Source: Parastagonospora avenae f. sp. tritici 18332-5
Taxonomy: Eukaryota; Ascomycota; Dothideomycetes; Pleosporales; Phaeosphaeriaceae
Length of the DNA stretch: 64,000 bases
Reading direction: 5' to 3'
Assembly: GCA_022559985.1 (NCBI GenBank)
Contig: JAFJTR010000109.1
Span: forward strand, 24,219 to 88,218
In this document: in pieces, positions 11,752 through 23,492 of the stretch
Layout: each line of letters opens with the position of its first letter
Numbering within the stretch: position 1 is the stretch's first letter
Made by a program: the position numbers and the translations under genes
The notes under the pieces: model-generated
Database searches by the model: none
Told to the model about the DNA's origin: nothing
Seen by the model: the letters and a program-made list of their open reading frames with translations, nothing else

Positions 11752-12122
11752 CCTGTTTACGGCACTTCATCTGGTATGAGAAATTAGGCCTTCTCGTGTC
11801 ATCACTCTCATGTTTCGGTCATTCATGATCCTGTTTCACAACGCGTGGCATACTTGCTTTATGCAACTTAACGTTGCTTCTTCGTAAAATCCAGTCTTAC
11901 TCCAAAATGGCAAGGGGTACATGCTTGCATACATATCTGTAATTGTAGGAGGCGAACTGCTCCATACGTGAGAAAATCTCGCTCTCAGCCGCGTAGACCC
12001 CGCGCACGTCTAAGCAGCCCCACGCCCCTGGTCGTCAACATGTCAGCGTGCATCAGCTCGTTAGGCAACACTTCTAATCGGACCGTTCCACGCCCTGCCA
12101 GACACCATCGTGGCAATTGAAC
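11752..12122. other. intergenic region
   Basis: 370 bp between the FMO stop and the start of the HET pseudogene. No gene or repeat seen. Confidence 0.5.
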
Positions 12123-13831
12123 ATGCGGTTAATCAACACAAAGACCGGTGCCCTCGAGGGATTCCTTGGTGAAGCTTGGTGAAGACATACCTGAATATGC
12201 CATTTTCTCCCACACTTGGGATGAGGGCGAGGTTAGTTACCAGGACTACCAGAAAGGCGTACATAAGACGAAGAAAGGGTACAGGAAGATCCAGAAGACA
12301 TGTGATATCGTGGCTGAAGCGAAGATTGGCTGTACATGGGTCGATACATGTTGCATCGACAAGAAGAGCAGTGCAGAATTGTCGGAGGCGATAAACTCCA
12401 TGTATCGATGGTATGCGCAAAGCAAGATTTGCTACGCATTCTTGTCCGATCTTTCTGGAGATGCAGACATCACCACTGATCTCAAATCGTGTTGATCGTA
12501 GGTGTGAGAAGCATCTGGCCTTTGCAATGTGTTGCACTACTGATCAATGCTTCCTTGCAGGTTCACTCGAGGCTGGACACTACAAGAGCTTATCGCGCCC
12601 GAGAAAGTCCTTTTTTTATGCGAGGTGGAATAAGCGCAGCTACAAAACATCCATTGCAGCGGAGCTGTCTGCAATCACGAAAATTGATCCGGCACTTCTC
12701 TGCAACCAAAGCTTACCATCCGACTTTTGCATCGCGCAAAAGTTATCTTGGGCAGCCAAACGGAAAACATCTAGCCTGGAAGACGCCGCATACTGCCTGC
12801 TCGGACTTTTCGACCTTAACATGCCGTTGCTATACGGCGAAGGAGAGAAGGCATTTCGCCGCCTACAGCTTGAGATTATCCACTCCACCCCGGATCTCAG
12901 CATCTTTGTCTGGAGTCTGCGCGAGAACACTAAAGTAGATAGAAGTGCGGATCCTGTGCTTTGTGGCATACTGGCCAAGTCTTCTGCCTCGTTCGAGGGT
13001 TGTAACAAATACCTCCGCGGCCAGCAGGGTAGCTACAGAGAGTCGTCCGTCACAAAGTTAGGCATAAAAATTCGGGCGCAAGTTTTTGGTAGACGCCTTG
13101 GCGAAAGGGGCGGTTTGGATGATGTGCTACTGCTCAATTGTACCGTCAATGGATACGCCATAGGTCTACGTCTTCGCCATGTAGGTTACGATGAGTATGT
13201 GCGTGCAGATCTGTTCACGCTTTACCAATACGGTGAAGGTACACTACAGACTACTCGTCCTGCCGAACGCCACCTCCTGATGACCATGAGCAAGAAGGAC
13301 GTGTCTCACCAATGGAGCTTTCTTTCAGCGAGACGAATACATGTTATCCGGATTGCCGCACAACGGACGGCACTTCCATGGAGCCCATGGCCGGCAGACC
13401 GCTATGACATGGAGGATCAATTGTTCTTCATCACAGGAGACTCTGCTCAAGACTTCAACATGATCAATGTCACCTTCTTGATCCAATCGCCCCTGATCGC
13501 AACATCAGAATACAAATGGGTGCGGTGCAAGTTTATCGCAGTCGGGTGGTCAGCTGACAGTTTGAGCAAAGCACAATTTGGGATCGTTGAAGAAGACAAG
13601 TACGCTGCAAAGATACGCGCACTTCAGCCTCAGATCACAGATTGTAGTCGCAATTCAGAGCTTCTGGCGCATTATCTGAACAGGTACAAAGTCCCAAAAG
13701 CCAAGGCTGTAGGCTTTCCTTTACCACATCTTGGCTATGTCGCGCATGTCACGTTCTCGGCAACACGCGCTAATAGCCCTAGTGTATGCCAAAATAATAT
13801 ATGGACCATCTCGTTCTCATGTGTCCTTTGA
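12123..13831 (+). pseudogene. HET-domain (heterokaryon incompatibility) protein, two frameshifts
   Basis: The start MRLINT, the block YAIFSHTW, the block CTWVDTCCIDK..SAELSEAINSMYRWY, FTRGWTLQELIAPEKVLF and the segment LFDLNMPLLYGEGEKAFRRLQLEI identify a HET domain with the usual long variable C-terminal part. Two exons fit, 12123-12488 and 12561-13831 (72-nt intron). A tandem duplication of the 10-mer CTTGGTGAAG (12165-12174 and 12175-12184) shifts frame after codon 17 and leads to a stop. A run of seven T (12611-12617) gives a second shift, since six would keep frame. Removing 10 nt and 1 nt makes the exon phases agree exactly (356 and 1270 nt, about 541 aa). HET proteins trigger cell death on fusion of unlike strains; this allele should be null unless the lesions are assembly errors. 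Confidence 0.85.
12165..12184 (+). repeat. 10-bp tandem duplication causing HET frameshift
   Basis: The 10-mer CTTGGTGAAG occurs twice in direct contact. One copy keeps the HET frame (GFLGE then DIPEYA); two copies put it out of frame. The duplication looks like a replication slip within the coding sequence. Confidence 0.85.
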
Positions 13832-14652
13832 CCGACAAAGAGCAATGGAACACGACTGGAGTATAATAGAACGGCAGCAACCTGTGTTGATGCGTGCGCA
13901 ATACACCACAGGCCAGGACCAGCAAATCAGAACACCAGCACACTAGAGGGCTTCTTCCCTTGCCAAGTGTTCATACCCAGGAATCACATAACCCCGATGC
14001 TGATGCCTGTTTAACGGTCTAGATCTCCTAGATTTCATAAAGACTGCAATGCGTCAGTGATCAAAATTACATTTTGCAAAAAAGGCAGACTGTTGACTGT
14101 TCGTATCGCGCGACAGGGATATTGCTGTACGCGGTCAAAGTATCGAGGGTATCTAGGTAGGCACGTACATAGTTGCGCATGACCGTCAGCTCGTAACAAC
14201 TATAATCTAAATTACGGCAAAGAAGAGGCCATGCCTCATCAGCTTAGCCTTAACGTCTTTTTACCCTCTTGTCAACACTACGCCACAGCTTTCCACTTGT
14301 TGTTTTTCCTCGTATTGTAATGGAAGTTTTCCAAAGATAGCAGCGGTTTGGACCGTGATCCTTGAATTGTGGTTGGTGTCGAGCTGTAATCTCACCGCAA
14401 AGTTACTTCGCTTGCTTTGTAGGGATATCTCGGCCGGCGATCTCGGCGCAATATGACGTGCACGGCCCGAAGAAGTCAGCTTTCCGTGCTCAAAGGCTGT
14501 TTTCGACTTATTGGCCGATGCGACAATCAACGTTGATCGTATAAGAATTCGTCGCATCTTTTATGTTGACGACTCTGTACCTTTGCGCAACCACTCTACA
14601 CGCTGCAGAACTACTCCCAACCTTTAATCAACAACCTAATACTCACGTCGCA
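13832..14652. other. intergenic region
   Basis: About 820 bp between the HET pseudogene and the secreted protein gene. Frames in it are short and lack motifs. The last ~100 bp, rich in short pyrimidine runs, probably form the promoter and 5' leader of the next gene. Confidence 0.45.
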
Positions 14653-15202
14653 ATGGTTTCTTTTACCACACTCGCTCTTTTGGCAACCTCGGCCATCGCC
14701 GGCCCTGTGGCTCGCCAGATTGCGATCCCGAAACACTGGAACTGGCAAGTCGAGAACTGTGAGGCTGGCTGCAGTCGACGAGGCTGCTACTACTACTTCA
14801 ATGTCACCGTGCCGTCCGTCGAGAATGGTCCCGCGGGTGTGAAGGCCTTGTGCAACGTCTATGAGCAGGGCTATGAGAACAGCTTCACAGTCCCTTCGAC
14901 ATACACAGACTGCCGTCTGCTCGAGGGCGTCAACAACGGCGTCGCGGCCAGACCATCTTTGAGGAAGTCCGATGGCAACGGATTTGGACCCCAGGAGATT
15001 GAAGTCAGCTTCTTGTATGCCGGATACGGGGATCGGTGAGTTGATATCTCTTCTTCTGACTCGCGATGAAGACAGAAGGCTGACGTGATATGACAGACCT
15101 GCCTACAACTTCTCAGGCTCCCACAAAGTCACGTACAACCAGTTTGTATCGCCACCTCTTAACTTCACTATTACTCCGACGAAGGTGTACGGCATCGCAT
15201 GA
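14653..15202 (+). CDS. small secreted cysteine-containing protein (effector-like)
   Basis: Two exons, 14653-15035 and 15097-15202 (61-nt intron), give 162 aa. The first ~20 residues (MVSFTTLALLATSAIAGPVA) are a typical signal peptide with a cleavage site after an Ala-rich end. The mature protein has five cysteines (VENC, EAGC, RRGC, ALC, TDC), three clustered near its N-terminus, aromatic clusters (CYYYFNVTV) and two or three N-glycosylation sequons (NVT, NFS, NFT). No catalytic motif is visible. The size, secretion signal and early cysteine cluster fit a fungal apoplastic effector candidate or cell-surface protein. I do not recognise the family. The start was chosen for the signal peptide; the frame is open further upstream without one. 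Confidence 0.75.
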
Positions 15203-15909
15203 ACGGGGCAAGGGCGTGCAGTAGCATGATGTCTGCTAGACTTTGTAATAGCCTAGAGTTGATCGAAAGCTTTCCACGATTGTCTCCAGCCAACCAACCC
15301 AGAGTATAGTTTAATACCACAATTCAATGAGGAACGCCGCCATACGCTGCAGATACATCAGAAAATACCTTTCAAGACAAAAATTACCTTCATATATGCG
15401 ACCCTAGCTTGCAACTAGTTATAACACCTGAAGAAATGAGAAACAGTATTTTAAGCTATAATTCATGCGTGCAAAAGGTAGGCTTTAGCGGGAACGGGCC
15501 ATGATTCACTCATATATAGCTCTTCCAAACTCGTTGAACGAGCTCCTGTAACAGAGGCACTCCTACACGATTCTTGCAGGAATTTCTGCGATAAACGATC
15601 GCCTTGAACTATCCCAGCCATGACGGCTGGTTGTTATGTGCAAGTTGACACATTGAGTAGATATCATCGAGGCGTTGCAGTGACTCCAGTGAGAATCACG
15701 ATGATATCTTTGAATATATTCGTATCGGACTTCGCTGCTACTCCTTATGTAGGCAAATATAATAGATAGACAAACGGAATGAGAACACGACGATATCAGT
15801 TGAAGCAGAACAAGCTCCTCCATCGCGAGCTCTTAACGGGCGTTTCCTCTTTCTTCTCTTCTTTCGACGCTACTGCCGTGTCGCGCGAGTCTCTCTTGGA
15901 GCCTGCTAG
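15203..15909. other. intergenic region
   Basis: About 700 bp of AT-rich sequence between convergent genes. No gene, RNA or repeat recognised. Confidence 0.45.
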
Positions 15910-16914
15910 TCACGCTGACCATTGATGACCCTCTGGGCCAAGCTTTGCGCCCAAGAAGCCAAGTTTAAGGATTCTCTGCTCAGTGATCTCCAGCTTGTGC
16001 GCTTCCATTTCGTCTACATCCCCTGTATTGGTGTTAATGTTTGAACCAGCACCAGACGCACAACTTGAACTCACAATTGACACTGATGAACGATCCTTTG
16101 AGGTAATCGGCCTTGGGCTGTGCAAGGTACAGAGACAAGCCACCAGTCTGAATGCCCTTGTCGTGAGCAAATGGAGTGAGCTGATCGACGACCATGCCGC
16201 GACCTGACTCCGTTGCGGCGACGATTCCAGGATGGACGGTGAAGACCCGCAGGTTCGGCTGCTCTGCATCGAGGTATTCGGCCAGCTTGAGCATTGCCAT
16301 CTTACTGCCAGAGTAGGCACTCATGCCAGGCGCCGTAAATGAGGCTCCTAGCGTTCCGATCATGATCAGGGTGCCTGATTCCACAGCCTTCAAGTAGTAG
16401 TGGGCAAGGATATAGGTTCCTTTGACATTGACTTCAAAGTCGCTAAACCAAACATTTGGCTCCAGATCTCCAACAGGTCCACCGACCATGCTGCCTGCGG
16501 CGTGAAGTACCACATTAACTGTACCGAAAGTGTCGACGGCTTGTTTGAAAAGCGATTGTACCGCTGACTCGTTGCTCAAGTCAGCCGTCACGCTGAGCAC
16601 CTTGGTTGATGGGCTAATGGATGCGATGGCGCGAGCGGGCTCATCCAAAAGTTCTCTTTTCCTACCCACGAGCACAATGCCTTTGGCACCTGCAATAGCC
16701 CATGCGCGCGCAACTTCCTAAATCAATGTTACCGGATGAAGAGAACAAAGTCGATGGCTGGACTTACACCTCCTAAGCCACCTGTGGCTCCAGTAATGAG
16801 TATGGTCTTTCCTTTTGCGCTGATCGCAGGATTCTTGGGATCAATTGAAGGATAAAGATCACGCTTCAGCGACTTAGTCAGCTGGAATGGGGTGGTGTAG
16901 GCGTTGGGGTCCAT
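15910..16914 (-). pseudogene. short-chain dehydrogenase/reductase with a 1-nt frameshift
   Basis: Three minus-strand exons (16768-16914, 16075-16718, 15910-16022) encode a classical SDR: ILITGATGGLGG (cofactor TGxxxGxG), then ARAWAIAGAKGIVLVGRK, NVVLHAAGS (the NNAG position) and the catalytic pair YSGSK. Exon 2 reads GCC AAA GGG CAT where GCC AAA GGC ATT is needed, so one G is extra (16680-16682 region). Without it the phases agree and the product is about 300 aa; with it the frame stops within 20 codons. A weaker acceptor inside exon 2 (TTGCAG before GTGCCAAAG) would restore frame but delete about 12 residues of the first helix. Either the gene is recently broken or the base is a sequencing error. 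It would use NAD(P)H on an alcohol or ketone of unknown identity. Confidence 0.75.
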
Positions 16915-17935
16915 CTTGATAGTATTATCGGGTGTGGAGATGCAGAGAGTTTGAAGACACCGTGTGAGAACGTTACAGTGATTGATTCGCTTGTACAAAA
17001 TCTGATTGTAGTTTCTGCGATATGTTGGAGAAGATGAGCGACGGCCTTAAGTAAGCTGCAGCCTTGCTGTTGGTGTAAATGTAGTACCGAGCAGCTGGAT
17101 CGCCCCGTGTATGCATTCGGGTAACAATGAAGCAAACGCCGAATTTACAATCATTCGGAATTCGGAGTGGTCGGTCTGGCGAAAGCCGTAGAGCCGAGTG
17201 CTTTGAAATACTGCATTTGTGGCTTGCATCACCGGGCGCCACAGCCAGTTGGCGTCTGGTCCATTCTTCATTGGTGCCCAGTGCAACGGATCAGCTCTAG
17301 CCTGTGATCAACATACTTTACTGAGATTCAAGAGGCACCCTTATTTGATTTGAAGGCCCCTCATTCGTCGCAATGTCCCCGTACCTTTATACCAAAGACA
17401 AGTGTATGTGCGTTGACGATAGTCCCAGGATTTATCATCCAATCAGTATGTTACGTTTCCCTGCACTTCACGTCCGGAACTGGATCGCTGCTTTCCACGC
17501 CAGGAGCACTGATGTTGTGCAGCCACCTGACTTGTACGCCCACCTGCATGCGGGAAGACTCGCAGCTAACACGACACAGCGCCACACCGTATCCATGCTG
17601 ACTACATCTACGGATCAACATCGCCGTCAGATCTTATCCTCAACATCGGCTGGTGCGAACGGGAGGAACCGTGCGACCCACCATTCCGCTGGGCATGGTG
17701 GTGTCTTACATTATCGCTCTGCATTATAGCTTTACCCCGCAAGGTGCTTATTCTACGCCCCGAACTCAAGTTGACTAACCAGTAATCACGAGGCGCTGAG
17801 AAAAGGCTTATCCCATTTTTGATCGATTCCACTTTGCGTCAAATGCTTATTATTCGCTTTTTTAAAAACATGCACTTGTATTGCCCAAATTGATTTTGTC
17901 TAGATAACGAGCTTGAGAGTTTCGGATACCGACTG
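16915..17935. other. intergenic region, about 1 kb
   Basis: Region between two minus-strand genes. A plus-strand open stretch (about 17580-17783) follows a good intron 3' end (GCTAAC then ACGACACAG) and has a protein-like composition, but I find no first exon, motif or start, so it is not called a gene. Confidence 0.4.
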
Positions 17936-19068
17936 TTAGGTCGAGCTGACATCTTGTAGTCGCCCAGTAAGAATCCACTGCTTATCATTCGTGTAAGTAT
18001 CCTTCCTTAGCATACCAAACTTGCGCTTCAGCCAGTCTCCGCTGGTGAGCTCTTCGCCTTCGGGCCCTGCCATCTTCAAGATAGTGTGTTCCTCGGGACG
18101 CTGCAGGTATGCAAATGAATACCGTGTGTCCATCGCCATGTGTGGCAGAGGGCCAACCCGGTGTAAAGAAGAGTGTAGAACACCTTTCGTCATCATGGAA
18201 AGAGCGTCTCCAATATTCACAATCGCACATCCTTTTTGTGCGTTTGCATAATTCCAGTCGTCTGATGAAGTGCCTTTAGGCAGGACCTGAAGCCCCGGCT
18301 GCGACGTGAATAAGACAGTCAGGCTCCCGAGATCGGTGTGAGGGACTTGAACGGCACCGCGCTCGCTCGCTGGTTGTGCGTGGTATTTGAGCAACCGCAG
18401 AATGCAGGGAGAAGAATGTCCCGCCCGATGGAAAGACTCGAGGCGGTGATCCATTCCAAGCCCGAGCTCATCGGACAATGCACTATGGATGGTCGTAGTG
18501 ATTCTCTGCATGTACCTCATGAAGATGTCGAGTAGACCCATCTGTGAGTCAATAATGGCGGGCCTCGCAAACGGCATCTTCGTAGTCTGAAGAACACCGT
18601 CTTTGGGAATCTGAGATTCATCAGGATAAGTTCGTCACGGAGCCAGACAGCTTCGCGGCGCACTCACAGCCCAACTCTCGAATCCATCGCGGTTTCCTGC
18701 CACCCCTCCCACATTCCTCCCAATAGGCTTGTAGCTGTCAAATGTTAGCAGGGACGCGAACAGGCTCAAACGAACTAATCATACCCGTTGAGTTTCATCG
18801 GCCCTTGTTTGTCTACATCAAATTCCATCTTCTCGTCTTCTGAGATATTGAACAGGTGATTCTCCAGGGCGTATATACCATCGATCACACTCTGAAGACT
18901 GTCTCGTTCAGGTAAGTTTTCGAAATTTAGGTAAAAGAAGCCGTCCTGCTTTGCGGCAAGAAACACCTTTCGCTTCTCGGTTGCATCGCCGCATTCGAGC
19001 TTGTGGAAGTCGATAGTCTGGAACTTGGCCAAAGGAATCTCGCTAGGCATGTCGATGTCGGATAACAT
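17936..19068 (-). CDS. 2-oxoglutarate/Fe(II)-dependent oxygenase (isopenicillin N synthase-like)
   Basis: Three exons (18785-19068, 18668-18734, 17936-18610) give 341 aa. The N-terminal DIOX_N-type region (QTIDFHKLE, then AAKQDGFFYLNFE) is followed by the double-stranded beta-helix core. In the core, HTDLGSLTVLF supplies the first His and the Asp of the iron triad, LHSSLHRV the second His, and RYSFAYL the Arg-x-Ser pair that binds 2-oxoglutarate. All metal and cosubstrate residues are intact. Members hydroxylate, desaturate or cyclise small molecules in the cytosol, usually in secondary metabolism. The start at 19068 is the first of two close ATGs (the other at 19050); an upstream in-frame ATG exists at 19182 but adds a poor N-terminus. 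It diverges from the O-methyltransferase. Confidence 0.88.
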
Positions 19069-20062
19069 GTTGAAAGATAGACGTAGCAAGTTCGAATATT
19101 TGAAGATCTCCCTTGCACTAAAAGAAACGGCTCGCAGTGAATATGAGTACGAAAGGATGATATATGTTAGATCTTGTGCCATAGTGCAGCTAGGTTACCG
19201 CATAGTGCAACATCGTTACGAGGCGTAAACTGACCAATTTATAGCGTAACATTTTTGCGTAGTGTAATCGGACTGAAGCATAGCGTCGTATCTCTGTAAG
19301 ACGTGGGGGTTGTTGGTCACACAAAAGAAGACAACTGGGTGCAAAAAACAGCACTGAAACTAACAGCCTTATCATACAAGGCCTACGCCGAACTGATAAT
19401 AAAGCAAAGACAGTCTATCGACCATACTTCACTGGCTCTCCAGAAGTAGTACCCTCTACAGGCCTTTGTCAAAAGGTGACCCGGTTTGTTAGGACCTGCA
19501 TCCAACGTCTGAACTGTAAGCAACAATAGTATACGATCAGAAATGGGGTATCTGTGCTCAATCGCATCGAGATCGAGATAGTACGGCCCAGTGCCCTTTT
19601 CGGTGAGTAGTTCACAGAAAGATAAGGATCGAGTTAACCGGACGGTTACACCGTGGCTTACACTTTCTATGGTTAATCGATCGAGATCTCTTTCTAAGGA
19701 CTTTGCATAGGACGGAACTTGGCATGCTGTCACCCAGATAATCAATGCATAGCTCGCATACGGGATCATCACCGCATTCGGGCACTAAGATAACCTGAAC
19801 CCTATCTATCCGAGATAAAGACGGTGAGGTAGTGCAAATATGCATGTCAGATCAAAAGTCTTAATCGGTTTTTTCATGCTTATGTCTTAAATGCACTGTA
19901 TCATTTTTACCTGATCTGTACCTCCATGCAGATCAGCCTGCATGCACGTTCTCCTGCCACGCGAAACTGAACTTGTTCGCAAATCTTGCGACTTTGTCAA
20001 TCCTTTCAATCTTACCTCCCCATTAAGTTCTATGCAGTATTCACTGCGATACACGTATCATC
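19069..20062. promoter_or_regulatory. bidirectional promoter region, 2OG oxygenase / O-methyltransferase
   Basis: About 990 bp separate the divergent start codons. Frames here have no family motif. The spacing favours a shared regulatory region for two cluster genes. Confidence 0.45.
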
Positions 20063-21455
20063 ATGCCCACCGACACACAAGCAATCCACGATCTCAGCAA
20101 GGAGATCGCAGAACTTACGGACGAGTTCGAAAATACTTCCAAAGAGGATATGATAATCAAACGACAAATTCTTCTAGCCGCCGAGAAGCTCGCCATTGCT
20201 ACAAGAGAACCTGACGAAAATGTCTACCATGTCGCGACACAAGTATGTGTTTGATTGGTTCGACGCAGAAAATATCTGCTTACACAATAGAGATTGCGCA
20301 TAACGCTGCTTTGCGCAGTATCATTGCTATGGGCGTATTCGAGCAGCTTCCCGCTGACGACACGCCCGCAAGCGTTCAGGATCTAGCGACGCGCCTCGAA
20401 GTCAATTCAAGTCTACTGGGTAAGGCGAAGCACCACTCTCAACACATCATTTGCTAAATCGCCGCCATAGAACGCTTGATGCGCGCCCTTGCAAGCACTC
20501 ACATGTTCAACAACCCCGCGCCAAACCAGTACGCCCACACACCACTCTCTCGCTGCTATCTCACCGCAGATTCGCGTGCCATGACGGCTCAGATGTACGA
20601 TTTCACCTGCAAGGGCGTTTTTGCTATGCCGCAATTCCTAATCAGCAACAAATTTACCTCTGCGGGAGACTACGAGCGTGGGCCTTTTCAACTCGGCGCA
20701 AACACATCTCTTGGATTCTGGGAGTATTTGCATGCTGAACCGGAGCGCATGCAGCTGTTCTCCGCTGGAATGCGCGCGAGAACCACTATCGGCTCTGGCA
20801 AGGCTAATAGTGTGTTCCCCTTTGGTGAGGCGCTCAAAGGTTGCGTCGAAACGGACATTGCCATTGTCGATGTTGGTGGAGGGAGGGGTCAGGCTCTCGA
20901 GGCTATCAAGCAGGAATGGCCTCAGATCAAAGGTCGTTTGGTCCTCCAGGATCTCGCCCACGTCATCGACGATGGTGAAGAGAAAGGCCTGCCAAGTTGG
21001 ATGGAGACAAGCCGAGCGAGCTTCTTCGAGCCACAAGTTCTTCATGGTACGTAATTCCTGCATCAGCAAATAACGCCTTACTGATTGCATGCTCAGGTGC
21101 ACATGTTTACTACTTTCGTCGCATATTTCATGACTGGGATCAAGCCAAGGGTCGCGAAATCTTGCTCAAAACGAAAGATGCTATGAACCAGCATTCGAGG
21201 GTCCTGATTGCTGATATGGCGCTCCCTGATGTGAATGCACCGCGGGATATGGCGCTGCAGGATCTGAACATGATGAGTTTTGGTGGCATGGAGCGGAGTG
21301 AGCAGCAGTGGCGAGACCTCATTGCTAGCGCAGGGTTGGAAATGCGTAGCATCTGGTACGGTAAGCAAAGCGCAAAGCATGCCATAGTGGAGGCAGTGTT
21401 GCCCGGGTTCGAGGGTAAGGATTTGTATGTTACGAATGGTGCGGTGGCGAATTGA
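20063..21455 (+). CDS. SAM-dependent O-methyltransferase (plant-type, family 2)
   Basis: Four exons (20063-20242, 20293-20419, 20471-21046, 21097-21455), introns of about 50 nt, 413 aa. The helical N-terminal dimerisation part ends near residue 150. The Rossmann SAM site reads VDVGGGRGQALEAIKQEWP, followed by the acidic region VLQDL. After the last splice, YYFRRIFHDWDQ holds the catalytic His of the COMT-like family, and later MMSFGGMERSEQQW matches the closing segment. It methylates hydroxyl groups of phenolic or polyketide-like molecules in the cytosol. The first intron uses the second of two AGs (TAGAG) because the first breaks the frame. It converges on the FAD monooxygenase gene 103 bp downstream, suggesting both act on the same pathway intermediate. 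Confidence 0.9.
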
Positions 21456-21558
21456 GAGGTGAAAGATGGATAGTGGTAAAGATAAATTGGTATCACATCG
21501 TCCATAAGACCTGCATGAATGCCTTGTCTTCCTCACTATTACACTTTGACAAGCGAGC

Positions 21559-23150
21559 TTAAAACGCGTGCTGTTGAAACATGGCCTCAGCCTCGGCGTA
21601 CGCATCATACTCATAAATCCAAGGCTGTATCTTGGGGTGAGTCCTGCAAGCGTTAGTACATCGTGGCCTTTCCGTGCTTATGGCAGACAGCCTACCAAGG
21701 TTGGTCACTATCAGGGCCATATTCCGGTAACATTGAGCGCCCGAGTCTTTCGTCTCTGATCTGTTGCTCCACTCCGTCCGGCAAATGATGCTCCGTTCCC
21801 TGAGCAAAAGTCTCACGGACCAACTGGGCAACTCGCGGTCGGCGGATGGCATCATACAGAGCCAAAGCCTTAGGAATCTGAGTCGGCTCATTGACATGTG
21901 ACAACAAATAGCCGATTGTTGCAGCATCCTCTAACGACGAGTTCGCACCCTGTGCCATGTAGGGCAGCATTGGGTGAGCGCAATCGCCACTACACGGACA
22001 TCAGTTCTGCTGCATGCGCATTTGATAGATAGAATAAACTCACGCTACAATGAAGTGACCTTCAGCAGTAGTCCAACGAGGGAGAGGTGGAACTGTTCCG
22101 TGTTGTCTCATTAGCAGACCATCTCATTGGTCGACAGCATTGGAAGAGCGATGGAGGCCTTACGGTAATGCAGGCGCCACTTCAGGACCCGGTCTGCTTC
22201 TTCGATAATGCGGGTGAGACTGACGTTGTTAAGCGTGGCGTGCTTGTAAACAAGCAACGTAATACTTACAGCGGATCCCACCCCGCAAATAGAGCGCGCA
22301 TCTCGGCTAGGTCGCCTTCTACCTTGGCCATATGGTCAGGCATATCGTCCGGCACCACTAGAACTAGGTTGATCCAGCTACCGCCGCGAACACTGTACGC
22401 TACAGCATGTACGCCTGGTCCGACCCAGATATGGATGCCTGGAGTCTCGAAGTGCTTCGCAACCTGGGCATCAAGTACTTTGCTTCTTTCTAGCACGATG
22501 CGGTAGGCTAGATCCCCGGTAGGCAAAGGACGAACAGTCTGCTCCGTGGCTGTATTGAAAAGGGCCTCTCGAGCAGCAGACCACAAGCCATCTGCAGCGA
22601 GAATGAGGTTGCCACTCAGTACCTCACCCGTGTGCAACTCGGCAGCAGTCCTGTCGACATGTACACGGACTACTCGCGCGTCCATCCGTATGACGGCCTC
22701 GAGTTGGCGTGCGCGCTGAGCCAACGAGCGCTGCAGGTCAGCACGATGCAGGCACCAGTGTGGGCTACCGTAGCGCTGCTCCAGCTCCTTGGCGTAATTA
22801 TCCCGCCGCGCCAGGGGCTTGCCATCAAAGCGAGTGATGGAAAAAGTCGCCGGTGGCGTTGCGGCTGCAGTGCCTGTCAGCAAGCCGTCGACGCCCCATG
22901 CACGCAACAAGCGTGTGCCGTTCGGTGTGATCTGCAAGCCTGCACCGACCTCTTCCAGTGCCGGGACGCTTTCGAGAACCGTCACTTCATGCCCAGCGAG
23001 ACGCAGGGCAATCGCGGCGCCAAGGCCACATATTCCTGCACCAATGATGACTATATGCAAGCGACAAGTGGTGGTCGTACGAATTTGGCGCGGGTTGACC
23101 GGTGCAACGCGATCGGCAGGGCTGATTGGAGACTTCATCGCATCTGGCAT
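21559..23150 (-). CDS. FAD-dependent monooxygenase (salicylate hydroxylase-like)
   Basis: Five exons (22270-23150, 22164-22219, 22044-22092, 21696-21989, 21559-21643) give 454 aa. The GxGxxG motif is IIGAGICGLGAAIAL; the acidic end of beta-2 (VTVLESV), the DG motif (LILAADGLWSAAREAL) and the GD motif (GDCAHPMLPYMAQGAN) follow in the right order and spacing for group A aromatic hydroxylases. The small exons of 56 and 49 nt carry the LTRIIEEADRVLKW and LPPLPRW segments, and the family pattern is complete only when both are included. Such enzymes use NAD(P)H and O2 to hydroxylate, decarboxylate or epoxidise aromatic or prenylated substrates. Tail to tail with the O-methyltransferase. Confidence 0.9.
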
Positions 23151-23492
23151 GGTCGCAGTGAGATGTGGTACTTCTGCTTTGGAAATGTCTGGTAAGATCT
23201 CTGTTGAGGTTGTTCAACTTTGCCTCTGCCACTTGGGCTTTTTATACGGTGTCACTCCGATCCGTCTGACATAACAACTGCATATGTAGTTACACGCAGC
23301 AAGCCACAGAAGCACCATGCAGCCAAGACACCGACGTCTTACTTCAGCAATTTACATGAAATGAATGGAGTTTGATGCGGGCATGCACTTTTAGTCTGTG
23401 GACTTGTGGAACAGATTGTCGGAGCAAGCATTCCACGATTGTGCCACCCCATTGCACTCAGTTGATCTAAAACTGGCAGCCAGCGACTCTAA
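23151..23492. other. intergenic region
   Basis: 342 bp between two minus-strand genes, presumably the monooxygenase promoter plus the 3' flank of the DAHP-synthase-like gene. No element recognised. Confidence 0.45.

Noticed and set aside
17373..17783. Possible plus-strand gene with a good intron 3' end
   Set aside because: No start, donor or family motif could be connected to the open stretch; composition alone is not enough.
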